Shown here: piece by piece, positions 12,775 through 14,297 of the stretch | How positions within the stretch are numbered: position 1 is the first letter of the stretch | How the letters are laid out: every line of letters starts with the position of its first letter | From: Acidobacteriaceae bacterium | GTDB taxonomy: Bacteria; Acidobacteriota; Terriglobia; Terriglobales; Acidobacteriaceae | Assembly (NCBI GenBank): GCA_003139975.1 | Contig: PLHN01000502.1 | Location: 196-14,492, forward strand | Direction: 5' to 3' | Length of the DNA: 14,297 nt | Made by a program: the position numbers and the translations under genes | The notes under the pieces: model-generated | The model's input: the letters and a program-made list of their open reading frames with translations, nothing else | What the model was told of the DNA's origin: nothing | Databases searched by the model: none

Positions 12775-14297
12775 CTAATTCACCGGGGCCTCTTGCGCTT
12801 CTAACTCCTCGAGAAGATCGCGGAGGGTTTCGAGGATCGCTTCGGCGCTGGCTATTTTTATTGTGAACTTCAGCGTGCCGTCGGGAGTGAACTGGGATTT
12901 AGGCTGGGAGGCTACGAAGCGGGCCAGTTTGCCGGGATCAATCGCGGCGGTGGGGCTGAATTTGATGTTGACGATTTCGCGTTTGCGCTCGATGGCGGTT
13001 GCGCCCACGCGCATGGCTTGCAGTTTGAGCGTGGCGTAGGCGAGCAAGTTGCGGACGGCGGCGGGCGGCTCGCCGTAGCGGTCGGTGAGTTCGCTGCAGA
13101 CGTCTTTCAGTTGCGATTCCGTTTCTACGCCAGCAATTCGCTTGTACATACGCAGGCGCTGATTTTCTTCTTTGATGTAGTCCGACGAAATGCGGATGTT
13201 GAGGCCGAGGTTGAGCTGGATTTCGGTGACCTCGACGCCCTGCTCACCCTTCATTTCTCGCACCGCTCGCTCGAGCATCTGGGTGTAGAGTTCGAAGCCT
13301 ATGGCTTCGATGTGACCGCTTTGCTCTCCGCCGAGCAGATTGCCAGCTCCTCTTAGTTCGAGGTCGAGCGCGGCGAATTTGAAACCTGCGCCTAAGTCTG
13401 AAAATTCTTTTAGCGCGGCTAGACGGCGGCGGGCTATCGGCGTCAGCTCGATTTCGGCGGGCAGAAGCAGGTAGGCGTAGGCGCGGCGGTTGGAGCGGCC
13501 TACGCGCCCTCTTAGCTGGTAAAGCTCGGAGAGACCGAAGCGGTCGGCGCGATTGATGACGATGGTGTTGCAGAGAGGGATGTCGAGGCCGTTTTCGATG
13601 ATGGTGGTCGAAACCAGGATATCGGCTTCGTGATGCATGAATTTGAGCATCACTTTTTCCAGCTCGCCTTCGCCCATTTGCCCGTGGCCGACGGTGATGC
13701 GCGCGTTGGGCGCCAGACCTTGCAGCTTGGCGGCAATCTCCCAGATCGTTTCTACGCGGTTGTGCACGAAATAAACCTGGCCGCCGCGGTCTAACTCTTG
13801 CTCAATGGCCGACTGAATCAGTTTTTCGTCCCAGCTGGCGACGACGGTTTGAATCGCCATGCGGTCTTTGGGCGGCGTTTCGATGACGCTCATGTCGCGC
13901 AGGCCAACCAATGACATGTGCAGGGTGCGCGGGATGGGTGTGGCCGACATGGTGAGCACATCGACTTCGGTGCGTATTTGCTTGATGCGCTCTTTGTGGC
14001 GGACGCCGAAGCGCTGCTCTTCGTCAACGACAAGCAGACCGAGGTCGGAAAATTTTACGTCTTTCGAGAGCAGGCGGTGGGTGCCGATCAGAATATCGAC
14101 TTTGCCGACCGCAACTCTTTCGAGAACGTCTTTGACCTGCTTGGGCGTGCGGAAGCGGCTGATCATTTCGACCTTCACGGGGAAGGCGGCGAAGCGCTGC
14201 TTGAAAGTTTCGTAATGCTGGAAGGCCAGAACCGTGGTGGGCGCGAGTACGGCGACCTGCTTGTTGTCGCTGAGGGCTTTGAAGGCGGCGCGCATGG
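12775..14297 (-). CDS. mfd: Transcription-repair coupling factor Mfd, C-terminal part (cut by right window edge)
   Basis: The last 506 or so residues of Mfd (whole protein about 1100-1200); the start and Walker A motif lie beyond base 14297, and the ATG at 14295 is an internal methionine. Mfd pushes stalled RNA polymerase forward with a RecG-like DNA translocase, releases it at lesions and recruits UvrA. Counting from the ATG at 14295, visible parts are motif Ia [10 protein letters not shown] (about 19-28), IGTHRLL (70-76), motif II DEEQ (91-94), motif [12 protein letters not shown] (117-125), motif [12 protein letters not shown] (230-240), motif [11 protein letters not shown] (260-268), [15 protein letters not shown] (the TRG-like translocation motif region), and a C-terminal TRCF domain over about the last 150 residues that regulates UvrA contact. 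The ending APVN plus TAG at 12775 is natural. The DinB-fold gene follows 73 bp downstream on the same strand. Confidence 0.96.
   Translation of the reverse strand, partial: MRAAFKALSDNKQVAVLAPTTVLAFQHYETFKQRFAAFPVKVEMISRFRTPKQVKDVLERVAVGKVDILIGTHRLLSKDVKFSDLGLLVVDEEQRFGVRHKERIKQIRTEVDVLTMSATPIPRTLHMSLVGLRDMSVIETPPKDRMAIQTVVASWDEKLIQSAIEQELDRGGQVYFVHNRVETIWEIAAKLQGLAPNARITVGHGQMGEGELEKVMLKFMHHEADILVSTTIIENGLDIPLCNTIVINRADRFGLSELYQLRGRVGRSNRRAYAYLLLPAEIELTPIARRRLAALKEFSDLGAGFKFAALDLELRGAGNLLGGEQSGHIEAIGFELYTQMLERAVREMKGEQGVEVTEIQLNLGLNIRISSDYIKEENQRLRMYKRIAGVETESQLKDVCSELTDRYGEPPAAVRNLLAYATLKLQAMRVGATAIERKREIVNIKFSPTAAIDPGKLARFVASQPKSQFTPDGTLKFTIKIASAEAILETLRDLLEELEAQEAPVN

Overview
The window reads as ordinary chromosome from a moderately GC-rich Gram-negative bacterium. 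My best guess is Acidobacteriota (Terriglobia/Koribacter-like). That is inferred from the look of the TonB-like protein, the signal-peptide M48 protease, the DUF4337 protein and the style of the intergenic repeats; there is no rRNA or marker phylogeny here. I see no tRNA, rRNA, CRISPR array, complete mobile element or obvious phage genes.

Layout. (1) Positions 1-840: the 3' end of a sodium:solute symporter, overlapped by a small GxxExxY-family gene (PDDEXK-nuclease-like fold) that runs directly into a 104-bp imperfect palindrome. (2) 848-2254: an APC/LAT-type amino-acid transporter. (3) 2374-5232: a tight two-gene unit of a TonB-like periplasm-spanning protein and a secreted M48 zinc metalloprotease with a large extra N-terminal domain, closed by a hairpin that looks like a real terminator. 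(4) 5306-5392: two short intergenic repeat modules. (5) 5393-6097 (minus): a HAD hydrolase. Divergent from it, 6113-6415 is the orphan C-terminus of an MmeI-like (type IIL) DNA methyltransferase/restriction enzyme. (6) 6416-6896: a 481-bp AT-richer gap with palindromes, an 11-bp-period direct repeat and a three-copy TCAAGACTTT element with a G-rich tail. (7) 6897-10386: uppP (GTG start) and ftsK, two cell-envelope and division genes. (8) 10503-10891: two small convergent hypothetical genes. (9) 10997-11410: a YjbQ/UPF0047 protein. (10) 11565-12107: a DUF4337 membrane protein. (11) 12192-14297 (minus): mfd (C-terminal two-fifths or so, running off the right edge) followed by a DinB-fold protein.

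How the genes fit together. UppP recycles the undecaprenyl carrier for peptidoglycan and FtsK couples division with chromosome-dimer resolution, so region 7 is envelope/division housekeeping. The TonB-like/M48 pair probably forms a periplasmic envelope unit; its substrate is unknown. Mfd clears stalled RNA polymerase and recruits repair; the downstream DinB-fold protein is a putative metal-dependent thiol transferase and not DNA polymerase IV.

The unusual material lies mostly between genes. The best candidates for something undescribed are the GxxExxY gene joined to its palindrome (300-819), the triple repeat with G-rich tail upstream of uppP (6728-6823), and the regular 26-27-residue FG-type repeat inside the TonB-like protein. 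None is proven to be a new system from this sequence alone.
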